The position numbers were made by a program, and so were the translations under genes. Source: Andrena cerasifolii (lineage: Eukaryota > Arthropoda > Insecta > Hymenoptera > Andrenidae). Taken from it: 64,000 nucleotides of DNA. Shown here piece by piece: positions 24,701 through 36,783 of this stretch. The notes under the pieces are model-generated. The model worked only from the letters and a program-made list of their open reading frames with translations. It was not told the origin of the DNA and made no database searches. Location: contig NC_135133.1 in the NCBI RefSeq assembly GCF_050908995.1, positions 7,606,001 through 7,670,000 on the forward strand, written 5' to 3'. How positions within the stretch are numbered: the stretch's first letter is position 1; every line of letters starts with the position of its first letter.

Positions 24701-27700
24701 TTCGACATCATGTTCTCCTGTTACAAAGCCCAATTTTGTGCATTCTGAAAATTTTTGCCAGATTTTGGCCCAGGTATCAGGAGAACATGAAGCGAAAAGA
24801 GGTATTCTGAATTTCAGCTTCGAAGGCATCTTCGTTTCTCTCTGCGAAGACTTTACTTAGTGCCACCTCTTTCGACATCATGTTCTCCTGTTACAAAGCC
24901 CAATTTTGTGCATTCTGAAAATTTTTGCCAGATTTTGGCCCAGGTATGAGGAGAACATGAAGCGAAAAGAGGTATTCTGAATTTCAGCTTCGAAGGCATC
25001 TTCGGTTCTCTCTGCGAAGACTTTACTTAGTGCCACCTCTTTCGACATCATGTTCTCCTGTTACAAAGCCCAATTTTGTGCATTCTGAAAATTTTTGCCA
25101 GATTTTGGCCCAGGTATCAGGAGAACATGAAGCGAAAAGAGGTATTCTGAATTTCAGCTTCGAAGGCATCTTCGATTCTCTCTGCGAAGACTTTACTTAG
25201 TGCCACCTCTTTCGACATCATGTTCTCCTGTTACAAAGCCCAATTTTGTGCATTCTGAAAATTTTTGCCAGATTTTGGCCCAGGTATCAGGAGAACATGA
25301 AGCGAAAAGAGGTATTCTGAATTTCAGCTTCGAAGGCATCTTCGTTTCTCTCTGCGAAGACTTTACTTAGTGCCACCTCTTTCGACATCATGTTCTCCTG
25401 TTACAAAGCCCAATTTTGTGCATTCTGAAAATTTTTGCCAGATTTTGGCCCAGGTATCAGGAGAACATGAAGCGAAAAGAGGTATTCTGAATTTCAGCTT
25501 CGAAGGCATCTTCGGTTCTCTCTGCGAAGACTTTACTTAGTGCCACCTCTTTCGACATCATGTTCTCCTGTTACAAAGCCCAATTTTGTGCATTCTGAAA
25601 ATTTTTGCCAGATTTTGGCCTAGGTATCAGGAGAACATGAAGCGAAAAGAGGTATTCTGAATTTCAGCTTCGAAGGCATCTTCGATTCTCTCTGCGAAGA
25701 CTTTACTTAGTGCCACCTCTTTCGACATCATGTTCTCCTGTTACAAAGCCCAATTTTGTGCATTCTGAAAATTTTTGCCAGATTTTGGCCCAGGTATCAG
25801 GAGAACATGAAGCGAAAAGAGGTATTCTGAATTTCAGCTTCGAAGGCATCTTCGATTCTCTCTGCGAAGACTTTACTTAGTGCCACCTCTTTCGACATCA
25901 TGTTCTCCTGTTACAAAGCCCAATTTTGTGCATTCTGAAAATTTTTGCCAGATTTTGGCCCAGGTATCAGGAGAACATGAAGCGAAAAGAGGTATTCTGA
26001 ATTTCAGCTTCGAAGGCATCTTCGTTTCTCTCTGCGAAGACTTTACTTAGTGCCACCTCTTTCGACATCATGTTCTCCTGTTACAAAGCCCAATTTTGTG
26101 CATTCTGAAAATTTTTGCCAGATTTTGGCCCAGGTATCAGGAGAACATGAAGCGAAAAGAGGTATTCTGAATTTCAGCTTCGAAGGCATCTTCGGTTCTC
26201 TCTGCGAAGACTTTACTTAGTGCCACCTCTTTCGACATCATGTTCTCCTGTTACAAAGCCCAATTTTGTGCATTCTGAAAATTTTTGCCAGATTTTGGCC
26301 CAGGTATGAGGAGAACATGAAGCGAAAAGAGGTATTCTGAATTTCAGCTTCGAAGGCATCTTCGGTTCTCTCTGCGAAGACTTTACTTAGTGCCACCTCT
26401 TTCGACATCATGTTCTCCTGTTACAAAGCCCAATTTTGTGCATTCTGAAAATTTTTGCCAGATTTTGGCCCAGGTATCAGGAGAACATGAAGCGAAAAGA
26501 GGTATTCTGAATTTCAGCTTCGAAGGCATCTTCGATTCTCTCTGCGAAGACTTTACTTAGTGCCACCTCTTTCGACATCATGTTCTCCTGTTACAAAGCC
26601 CAATTTTGTGCATTCTGAAAATTTTTGCCAGATTTTGGCCCAGGTATCAGGAGAACATGAAGCGAAAAGAGGTATTCTGAATTTCAGCTTCGAAGGCATC
26701 TTCGTTTCTCTCTGCGAAGACTTTACTTAGTGCCACCTCTTTCGACATCATGTTCTCCTGTTACAAAGCCCAATTTTGTGCATTCTGAAAATTTTTGCCA
26801 GATTTTGGCCCAGGTATCAGGAGAACATGAAGCGAAAAGAGGTATTCTGAATTTCAGCTTCGAAGGCATCTTCGTTTCTCTCTGCGAAGACTTTACTTAG
26901 TGCCACCTCTTTCGACATCATGTTCTCCTGTTACAAAGCCCAATTTTGTGCATTCTGAAAATTTTTGCCAGATTTTGGCCCAGGTATCAGGAGAACATGA
27001 AGCGAAAAGAGGTATTCTGAATTTCAGCTTCGAAGGCATCTTCGGTTCTCTCTGCGAAGACTTTACTTAGTGCCACCTCTTTCGACATCATGTTCTCCTG
27101 TTACAAAGCCCAATTTTGTGCATTCTGAAAATTTTTGCCAGATTTTGGCCTAGGTATCAGGAGAACATGAAGCGAAAAGAGGTATTCTGAATTTCAGCTT
27201 CGAAGGCATCTTCGATTCTCTCTGCGAAGACTTTACTTAGTGCCACCTCTTTCGACATCATGTTCTCCTGTTACAAAGCCCAATTTTGTGCATTCTGAAA
27301 ATTTTTGCCAGATTTTGGCCCAGGTATCAGGAGAACATGAAGCGAAAAGAGGTATTCTGAATTTCAGCTTCGAAGGCATCTTCGATTCTCTCTGCGAAGA
27401 CTTTACTTAGTGCCACCTCTTTCGACATCATGTTCTCCTGTTACAAAGCCCAATTTTGTGCATTCTGAAAATTTTTGCCAGATTTTGGCCCAGGTATCAG
27501 GAGAACATGAAGCGAAAAGAGGTATTCTGAATTTCAGCTTCGAAGGCATCTTCGATTCTCTCTGCGAAGACTTTACTTAGTGCCACCTCTTTCGACATCA
27601 TGTTCTCCTGTTACAAAGCCCAATTTTGTGCATTCTGAAAATTTTTGCCAGATTTTGGCCCAGGTATCAGGAGAACATGAAGCGAAAAGAGGTATTCTGA

Positions 27701-29430
27701 ATTTCAGCTTCGAAGGCATCTTCGTTTCTCTCTGCGAAGACTTTACTTAGTGCCACCTCTTTCGACATCATGTTCTCCTGTTACAAAGCCCAATTTTGTG
27801 CATTCTGAAAATTTTTGCCAGATTTTGGCCCAGGTATCAGGAGAACATGAAGCGAAAAGAGGTATTCTGAATTTCAGCTTCGAAGGCATCTTCGGTTCTC
27901 TCTGCGAAGACTTTACTTAGTGCCACCTCTTTCGACATCATGTTCTCCTGTTACAAAGCCCAATTTTGTGCATTCTGAAAATTTTTGCCAGATTTTGGCC
28001 TAGGTATCAGGAGAACATGAAGCGAAAAGAGGTATTCTGAATTTCAGCTTCGAAGGCATCTTCGATTCTCTCTGCGAAGACTTTACTTAGTGCCACCTCT
28101 TTCGACATCATGTTCTCCTGTTACAAAGCCCAATTTTGTGCATTCTGAAAATTTTTGCCAGATTTTGGCCCAGGTATCAGGAGAACATGAAGCGAAAAGA
28201 GGTATTCTGAATTTCAGCTTCGAAGGCATCTTCGATTCTCTCTGCGAAGACTTTACTTAGTGCCACCTCTTTCGACATCATGTTCTCCTGTTACAAAGCC
28301 CAATTTTGTGCATTCTGAAAATTTTTGCCAGATTTTGGCCCAGGTATCAGGAGAACATGAAGCGAAAAGAGGTATTCTGAATTTCAGCTTCGAAGGCATC
28401 TTCGATTCTCTCTGCGAAGACTTTACTTAGTGCCACCTCTTTCGACATCATGTTCTCCTGTTACAAAGCCCAATTTTGTGCATTCTGAAAATTTTTGCCA
28501 GATTTTGGCCCAGGTATCAGGAGAACATGAAGCGAAAAGAGGTATTCTGAATTTCAGCTTCGAAGGCATCTTCGTTTCTCTCTGCGAAGACTTTACTTAG
28601 TGCCACCTCTTTCGACATCATGTTCTCCTGTTACAAAGCCCAATTTTGTGCATTCTGAAAATTTTTGCCAGATTTTGGCCCAGGTATCAGGAGAACATGA
28701 AGCGAAAAGAGGTATTCTGAATTTCAGCTTCGAAGGCATCTTCGGTTCTCTCTGCGAAGACTTTACTTAGTGCCACCTCTTTCGACATCATGTTCTCCTG
28801 TTACAAAGCCCAATTTTGTGCATTCTGAAAATTTTTGCCAGATTTTGGCCTAGGTATCAGGAGAACATGAAGCGAAAAGAGGTATTCTGAATTTCAGCTT
28901 CGAAGGCATCTTCGATTCTCTCTGCGAAGACTTTACTTAGTGCCACCTCTTTCGACATCATGTTCTCCTGTTACAAAGCCCAATTTTGTGCATTCTGAAA
29001 ATTTTTGCCAGATTTTGGCCTAGGTATCAGGAGAACATGAAGCGAAAAGAGGTATTCTGAATTTCAGCTTCGAAGGCATCTTCGATTCTCTCTGCGAAGA
29101 CTTTACTTAGTGCCACCTCTTTCGACATCATGTTCTCCTGTTACAAAGCCCAATTTTGTGCATTCTGAAAATTTTTGCCAGATTTTGGCCCAGGTATCAG
29201 GAGAACATGAAGCGAAAAGAGGTATTCTGAATTTCAGCTTCGAAGGCATCTTCGATTCTCTCTGCGAAGACTTTACTTAGTGCCACCTCTTTCGACATCA
29301 TGTTCTCCTGTTACAAAGCCCAATTTTGTGCATTCTGAAAATTTTTGCCAGATTTTGGCCCAGGTATCAGGAGAACATGAAGCGAAAAGAGGTATTCTGA
29401 ATTTCAGCTTCGAAGGCATTGCCTTAAAGT
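18757..29430. repeat. 170-bp satellite, array 2 (about 60 monomers, higher-order structure)
   Basis: Same monomer family as array 1. The left edge starts with diverged copies (TGCGCTACCTCTTTCCACG). From 20057 a second monomer type appears, marked by CCTAAATTTCAGCGAAAC and CCAATATGTATCAGG, alternating with the first to make ~360-bp dimers. From about 24600 the array is homogeneous 170-bp copies, with an 850-bp five-monomer period seen in the markers at 27151, 28001 and 28851. The right edge is AAGGCATT/GCCTTAAAGT near 29419, followed by one decayed unit to about 29545. The repeated 60-97 codon frames on both strands are shadows of the repeat. Confidence 0.97.
19024..25299. repeat. Tandem duplication of a 3138-bp satellite block
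   Basis: Variant markers recur exactly 3138 bp apart: TGCGAAAGCATCC (about 19050 and 22188), the dimer blocks (20057 and 23195), the extra T in GATTTTTGGCC (20376 and 23514), and the AGGTATGAGG variant (21804 and 24942). Copy A is about 19024-22161 and copy B about 22162-25299. The left breakpoint can only be placed within about 18943-19052, because neighbouring monomers are alike. Confidence 0.9.
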
Positions 29431-31510
29431 TGCAAATAAGTGGCGCTCCAAAATTCTGCGTCTCTTCGTTAAACAGTCACTGTCTTGAATCATCTGCGCC
29501 ACTTCTCGCTCTTCGATTTGCTCTCCGGAGACGTTACTGGATGAAAATAGTCTTGGAAAAATGTAATAAATGAAAAAATTTTAAAGTCTTCCTATATCTA
29601 CCACGAATTACTTTTTTATTCCTGTTACTTTAAAAATAAATATAATATTGAAGTGAGATTATTTCCAGTATTATTCCTTTCATTCATTTTTATATAATAT
29701 CATTCAGTATTGTATGTCCTCCTCTGTACTTGGTTACAATAGCATGTCCAACTTCCAAGCATTATTGTCGAGTTATTATTATAATTTTGCAGATTCTAAC
29801 TTATACTACTAATTACATACTTTCAGTGATACCTATATTACAATAATGCAAAAAGTATTTATGTAATTATAAAGTACCATTGAATGTTTGAACCTGTTTT
29901 TCTCAAAAACGCTAAAAGTGGACATACAATATGTGTGCACTAATTGTAAGCCATCGATGTACACTAGGAAATTTTTTTTTAAGGTAGGTTAGTCCGTTGT
30001 TGTTCTAACTGCCTGAATTACTATGACATAAATACGACAGCGATTTCAAGTGATGTATATGTAACGATAAAAGCGTTAATTTAGTAAATGTATACAATTC
30101 CCAGCAGTTCCTATGTAAATGTATGCCTAAAATGAATATAACCACAACCTACAATTGTCCGAAAATGCATACGTTGACTCCATCATGCTTTTATTGTGGC
30201 TCGTATAGCCAGCTATCGCTTCAGTTTTGCTATGAATCCACGTTAGCAGTCCTCCCGAGTAGGCGCCATCTCGTATCTACTACCTCAACTAAATTTGTCA
30301 CGTGACTTGCTATGTATTTTTCGTTTTTCGTTCTTATATGAGCAGATTTTGGCCTGGGAGAGGTTTCATTCGAAAGGAAGAAGATTCAATGTGGAGCGCT
30401 CTGCTCACCGTTTGAGTCACAAAACTCTTTTAGTGACCTAAAAATGCTTGGATTCCGCGGGTATATTTTGTCGACTTTTGCTTTACTTTGGACACTGATA
30501 TTATTACATATCAACACAATCTCGTTGAACCATGAGCAGAGCGCTCCGCATTGAACCTTCCTCTTTCGAATGAGACCTCGCCCAGCCCCAAATCTACTCA
30601 TATAAGGACGAAAAACGAAAAATCCCGAACCCATGTTTCGGGCCAGATTGTGTCGGTATAGAGCGCGCTGCATTACCCGTGTCTACCCCCTCAACGACAC
30701 TCGTAAATTTCTCTCCGAAAATCTATTTCGAGGATCCGGAGACCAAGTATATGGCGCCGTAATATGGCACTTCTTGAGAGCTTGTACAAGATGACATTGA
30801 TTTTTAGTACTTTACGTGTAGTGGAACACGTAACTAGCACGTTTACATGTCGTACGGCGAAAAATATTAAAAGTTGACGCTGCTACTGACATTCCCTCAA
30901 ATCTCTGTACTCCGCGCATGTCTAAATAGACGGTGCCCATCCTTCGACACGTATAACTCATTGATAACAAGGAATCGAAACGTTTTCGTAAAATTTATAT
31001 TCGTAGTCTTCGGGACCCGAGGACATTTTGCAATAGATTGTTTATTACTTGGGAGCGGTAGATTAATAGTCAAAACAGCATTATAATCTTATTTTAGACT
31101 GAATCGATATCGTTGGATGTGACACGAAAATGGTAAGGGAATTTCATGCCCAATCTGAACCTTGTAGGTCATCGGGAAGTACGAAGAAAGCCTCTGGAAA
31201 GATTTTGCTAACAAACGAACATCCACTTTAAACGTCTTATTATATAGGATACACACACGCATCATACACACAGAATTTCAAACACTTCTTCATCCATGAG
31301 AGCAAATTCTAGCTACAGTTGGAATGAAAGCGAAATATACTATTAAAGAATGGCGCGATAATTTGTATTTAGAAAGAATGTTAAAATAGTGGAAGTTATT
31401 ACGAATAATAGCTAACAAATCCTATCCGTGATGCATGTATACAATTGCATAGAGATGAATGAAATCAAATGTTGAATCAGACTTAGACAAATTTCGTAGT
31501 TTAGTAGTGT
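29431..31510. other. Intergenic between satellite and TRAM 3' end
   Basis: AT-rich. It starts with one decayed satellite unit (to about 29545). It contains a fold-back element (30316-30623) and a segment at 31083-31123 resembling 18160-18200. The last few hundred bases before 31511 are presumably TRAM 3' UTR. No other gene recognised. Confidence 0.4.
30316..30623. mobile_element. Fold-back / MITE-like element with 90-bp inverted arms
   Basis: The left arm 30316-30406 (ATTTTTCGTTTTTCG, CTTATATGAG, TTTCATTCGAAAG, GGAGCGCTCTGCTCA) is repeated in inverted orientation at 30533-30623 with scattered mismatches, separated by about 126 bp. A transcript would form a long imperfect hairpin. No target-site duplication was identified, so a foldback transposon and a local inverted duplication are both possible. 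Confidence 0.75.
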
Positions 31511-33301
31511 CTACTTTGCTTTCGCGGATGAACGAGACCTAAGGTTCTTTTTAGTTGCCTGATCCACTTCTGGCAAATCGTCATCTTCGGATGCGGCAGA
31601 TTTCTTTCCTGCAACAACAGATTGTGCATTTAAAGTTTAGGTGTAACGTGAAAAGTAGCATAGGAGCAGCAGCAGGAAATGTTCTCACCTTCCTTCTTCT
31701 TCGACTTTTGCTTTGATTTTACCGCCACCTGTACAGGGATCGCATTTTCACGAGCGCGCTTAATCTGTCTCTTGATAAATACATAAGAGAGATAGGCTTG
31801 GAAGACCACGGTAATAGTTAAAGCCGAGAATCGTATCGCTGGAATATTGAAGTTCCCAGTAGCATAATCAAATTCGCTTTCAACTTGGCTTAGACCATAC
31901 AGGAAGATTAAAGATGCAATAGCAAGTGTTGCGACTCGTACAAAGACATACACGGAGTTGGAAACCAGAAATGCCACTGTAAGAAAATAATTTTCTAACA
32001 TTCTATCGGATCTATTTGTTATATAAAATAGTATGTATAGTCCAAATGATACTTACATTTCGTTAACTTTTCTTTCTTACTGACAAAGTGTATAATTCTG
32101 GCTCCATGGAGCATAGCATCTCCTGTATAGTGCAAAACTAACAGCAGAATTCCTACTTGTTGGAAGCTGTAAGAAGTATGTAAATTTTAGAGGATGGAAC
32201 AAGCAACAATAAATGTTTTGCGATATTTCCAACATACTTAAACACATAAGCTGCAAGGGTAAAGAGCAATCCAATGGTTGCCTGCACCACACGGGGTGAA
32301 ATGTCCTCTTTTTTTACCCTTTGGAAATATAATTCAGGATAGCAATGCAACCAATAAGCCAGCTGACCAACGAAGAATAATTTCGAGGAAAAGGCTAACG
32401 ATACAGGATATTCTTTCCACAACAAGGATATATTTAATAACAGATCTTCCCTGAAAAGATAGCAATTTTAATACTAAGTTACACCCCAATACTTATTACA
32501 TTGGTTATTATTATATTATACAATATTATACTGGTTCCTTACCTAATAATTATATCTATGCCCCACGTAACGGACAAAGCATAGAACAGAACAAGTTGAC
32601 TAGATTCATTAAATTTAGCAAGCTTTACCTTACTAAGGTGGAGACGCTTTGAAATTTTCTGAAAAAATTGTATGAAAGATAGTTATATGCGAGCGATTCG
32701 TACGCACCTGAAGGGATTGTAATAAGTGCAACTCACATCAAAGATGTATTCTTGAAACACAGCGTGCATTACAATTGTTATTAAGAAATAGAAAAATACA
32801 GCGCACGCGTCTTTCCAACCAGTGGTGTATTTCATTGGCACACTAGGATCTTCTGCATCAGAAGTTACATTGTGATGAATGGTAATGAATGTATATGCCC
32901 ATGGTGATGTTGCCTGAAAAGTAATTTATACGATGTATAAAAAAACGAAAGGGAAAGGGAAAGAGAAAAAGGCAAAGAAACGAATGATCTGGCGAAGGAA
33001 TGCCGGTTGTAATAAGTAACATATGGTTATTCGATCGACGGTAACTAAAAATCCTATGTTCGTATTCACTCGTTTCACTACGTTAAACGAGAAGAACAGG
33101 CGGCGAAGCGTAAACAGATGCACGCATAAGATAAAGACGCGATAGACGTGGAAAAAGTTGAATACTGACCTGCATCATTAGGCCAGTTACGAAAATCATA
33201 GCCACACAAGAAACAATATCTCCATGGTTTTGAATGACAAACTCATGACTGAATATAGGAGGGTTTTTGTTCGAACTTTTGCGACCCTTTATCGCGACCA
33301 T
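31511..33301 (-). CDS. TRAM: TRAM, translocating chain-associated membrane protein
   Basis: Multi-spanning ER membrane protein that acts beside the Sec61 channel and helps some nascent secretory and membrane chains insert. Exons (minus): 33170-33301, 32737-32913, 32543-32658, 32238-32450, 32057-32166, 31689-31976, 31511-31608; all introns are GT-AG and phases close to 377 codons plus TAG, the usual TRAM length (about 370-380). Motifs: N-terminal NPPIFSHEFVIQNHGDIVSC (residues 13-32), QEYIFD near 98-103, GQLAYWLHCYPELYF followed by KKEDI (about 170-192, within the TRAM-LAG1-CLN8 region), DYATGNFNIPA near 287-297, and a lysine-rich cytosolic tail (KSKQKSKKKEG, then SEDDDLPEVD). Hydrophobic stretches include about 30-55, 79-97, 124-141, 162-177 and 203-225. 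The ATG at 33301 follows the family N-terminus. No anomaly was seen. Confidence 0.96.
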
Positions 33302-36300
33302 TTTTCCAGCAAAACTACAGTTTCCTCGGTTACAGTCACAAAACTGCCTCACGGTCCACTGCTGTCCACCGTCCAACGAACACAACGAATAAGCCCGTAG
33401 CCCGCAGCAGCGCAGTGGCACCGATAGGCTCAACTAACACCTTAACAGAGTAACGCATGTACGTGTATCGTGTGCACGCTTTACTACGGCTGACTACGGG
33501 CCACATCGGACACTGTGGCGCTTTCTACCTTTACTTGTTGGCACCACGTAAATCACAATAACGTCGCAACACCTATTTCCGGCTATTCATGTTTGTACAT
33601 CGTTCTCACCTGTATGGTATTAATTAAAAGAATTATTCTTCTTTTATATGAAACTAATCATTCGAATAAACGAAGCTTCGCATACAATCTTACGGATGTT
33701 CTGTTGTTGCCAAGTGCGCCGAGAACTACGGCGCGTGATTAGTGGCGGCAACGTTCAAATTCTTCTCAGCGACCACGTATACGTTATATATGCATATGTT
33801 ATTATTATACAATTGCACACGCATGTACGCGATACGCGAGTATGCGAATTTGCTGAATCGATCGATGCGTAATTTCACCGTCGATTGACACACTTACAAA
33901 GCACATAGTTATGAACAGAACGATATTGAATCTCGTGGAGGTGGAGGGCAATAGATATCTGTAAGTTACATTTTATTGATAGCATTATTTAGGTACATTC
34001 TCACTGGTCACGATGTGTACATACGTAGAGACTGATTTGTTCCTCTAAACTTATGCAATTAGCACAGGTAACTCGTAAAACTTTCAACTACCGACGAATA
34101 AATAGAGTAATAGTTATGCAACGGTAAAGCGAAAATACATGTTCAACAATTCGATGTCAGAAGAAAATAATTTCTGTACGCTATGTGTTATGTGAGAGAT
34201 AAACTGTAAATTCATTGGTCAACAATGAGTCGAAAATATATATATCTGTAATCACAAAAATAATATATATATTCTTTCAACGTTATATCTTCATTATGCT
34301 ATCGGTTAATCGCGTTACTTGTGTGATATCAACGCACGTGTGTTTGTACATTATTGCTTCTTTGTTTTATGTTTGATCATATACAGCGTGATTAACGACG
34401 ACGGAGCACTCGACATTCATTCGTACGTACTTCAGTGAGTGAACACAGAGATAATATCTATCCTATGCGATGAAATTCGAGATTTGCACAAAACAGAGGT
34501 GTACTTACACGGTGTGTACAAGTACGTGTATACTGTAATTTTATATTTATGAATAGAGGCGGCAGATTTATAGACGAATCACACAGCGCTCACTCTCGCA
34601 TCGTCATTCGCTTCCTTTTCACCTTTTCGTTTAACCATCTCTAATCTTACGGTTTGACAATATACTATCCGCCTCCACTTTAAGTACACTCCGATATTTA
34701 TTCGTAGAGTAATTAGGCCAGAGGTGAATTTCTCCTATAGCCTTCTCCTTGCCCGATATTTTCGCGGGTACGCGTTTAAACATTTCATTATATAGCACTT
34801 GTATGTTTTGAACAGTTACTATAGTTTCACTTATATGCTTCTCAACAACATCTATTGTCTTTATATCTTTCTAAACGTGTCGCGCGTTTCGCGATTTGCG
34901 CAGCACATTCTTTAAATAGTTATACATTTTTTGTTATTAACCTACTTTAGGACTCAATGACAACAACTCTACTATTACATGCTGCGTGCAGTGTTGTATA
35001 ACATGCCTGGAGGAAATTGCTTCGAGATACAAATAAACGTTTAAAGCTTTATCGACTATTACTGATTTACGATTGAATCGTCACGTTTCGGAAATTGAAA
35101 TAATGTATGTTTTTTGTTTTTATCAAACGTGGACGTGTGTTGCGAGCCATTAGAAAGATTTTCTTGTTAACGTCAATCTCGTATCGATGACATTAGTCGA
35201 GCTTGAAAATATACAGGAATAAATTTGTGAAAGGTCATAACGGTTCATAGTGTAACATCGTGTGCATGATTCTAGAATTTCATAGGAATAGTACATCTAC
35301 TTTACGTATTCGAGAAAACAATTACGAGTTTAATAGGTATCTGTACGACTCGTCGAGATAAATATACGAGAAACACACGAGTACAATAATAACACGAATT
35401 AAATCTAAATACTCTTGTGGTCACAAGCCTTAAATCTTAGCAAAATCTTTTAACGTTACGCACAACCAGTACGACTTAGGGCCCTGTCCCGCACCTAAAC
35501 GTCGCCTGAAGTTGCAAATTATGTTTTGAGGTAGACAAGTATATTCTTCAAATAGCTTCCCACAGCTATCGGTAAAGCTGAACCAAAGGATAAGTTCTCG
35601 TCAAAAAGAAAAATGCCACATTATGTTTAATTTTATATCTTAGTTAGACCACAAATATAGCCTAGTACATTTATCCGCGAAGTAGTGTTCCATGAATGGT
35701 GTAATGTACTTCGTGTAGCAACTGAAATCGTCTCAATGATTGTTAATACGATAGCGTTCTAAAACCATTACCGTCTCAATATCAATAAAATTCTTGTCGC
35801 AAGGTGTGTGAAGAAATTAAGTGCCGACAATGTCATTTCATTCGCCCTTAAAAATCTCACCACTGAATAGTTGTGTAACAGAATCGCGGGCTGTTAACAT
35901 TCGAAATCGATGAGCGTAAGAACATTTGCACGACCGGTTAGTTAGCGCTCAAAATGGAAGTGTAATTTGAGTCTGGTATCGAGAGAGAATGATTATCGTC
36001 TTTGGTTGTGATCATCTTTGTGTAATCGTATTCAGTTATTACCTTATGATTTTACCTTCCCCAATGCCTCCTGATTATAGTATAGCATTCGGATGGATAT
36101 CATACTTGCATACGTTACTTTGTTTTTGTTCTCTATCTTCGCCTCTCCTATTCTCCGTACGATATATGTACATACATACTATATGTACGCATTAATGGCA
36201 ATAAATATTTAACGCCACACGATATAACAATATATAGTCGTCTTTCATCGTTACTAATGAATATGCCATCAGAATTTCCTATCAACTCGTTTTAATTTCT

Positions 36301-36783
36301 TATACTATCAAGATACACCAGCTTACCTTCGCGTTTCAGGTACTCTCTTTGTACCTACTTCTCACCTGAGTTTAAACCGCATTTAAAATATGGACATTCT
36401 ATTCGACTTTCCAAACAAAATATTAATCTGTATTCTTAACCATGGCAATAGTATGTGTAATAATCTGCCGTTTATTTAAATTCTTCACATTTATGATTTT
36501 TAGCGCGCGCGCCTCGTTATTAAGTATTATATTCAACATACATTGCGATTTCGCATGAATCGATAAAATACTTGTCTTATATTAAATCCCGCAGAACATT
36601 TATATCCTACGATTGTACGTCTAAAAATTTGATCGTTCTTCTCATGAATAACAACGGAACATGATTATTATAATGCCATACAATACTGTAATACTCTTCA
36701 ATGAAATCTACATTTCACGATTAATAGTGTACATGTTACGGAACTTTACCTTATATCGCATACCGTGATGTGTGACGTGTAGC
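33302..36783. other. Pfk 3' UTR and TRAM 5' region
   Basis: No coding exon recognised. The AT-rich 2.8 kb below the Pfk stop (36784) is probably a long Pfk 3' UTR. A minus-strand AATAAA near 33971 is a possible poly(A) signal. The part nearest 33302 should hold the TRAM promoter and 5' UTR. The assignment is by position only. Confidence 0.4.

Noticed and set aside
15732..29430. Series of 60-97 codon frames repeated on both strands
   Set aside because: They recur with the satellite period and arise from its inverted arms; no evidence of a protein gene.
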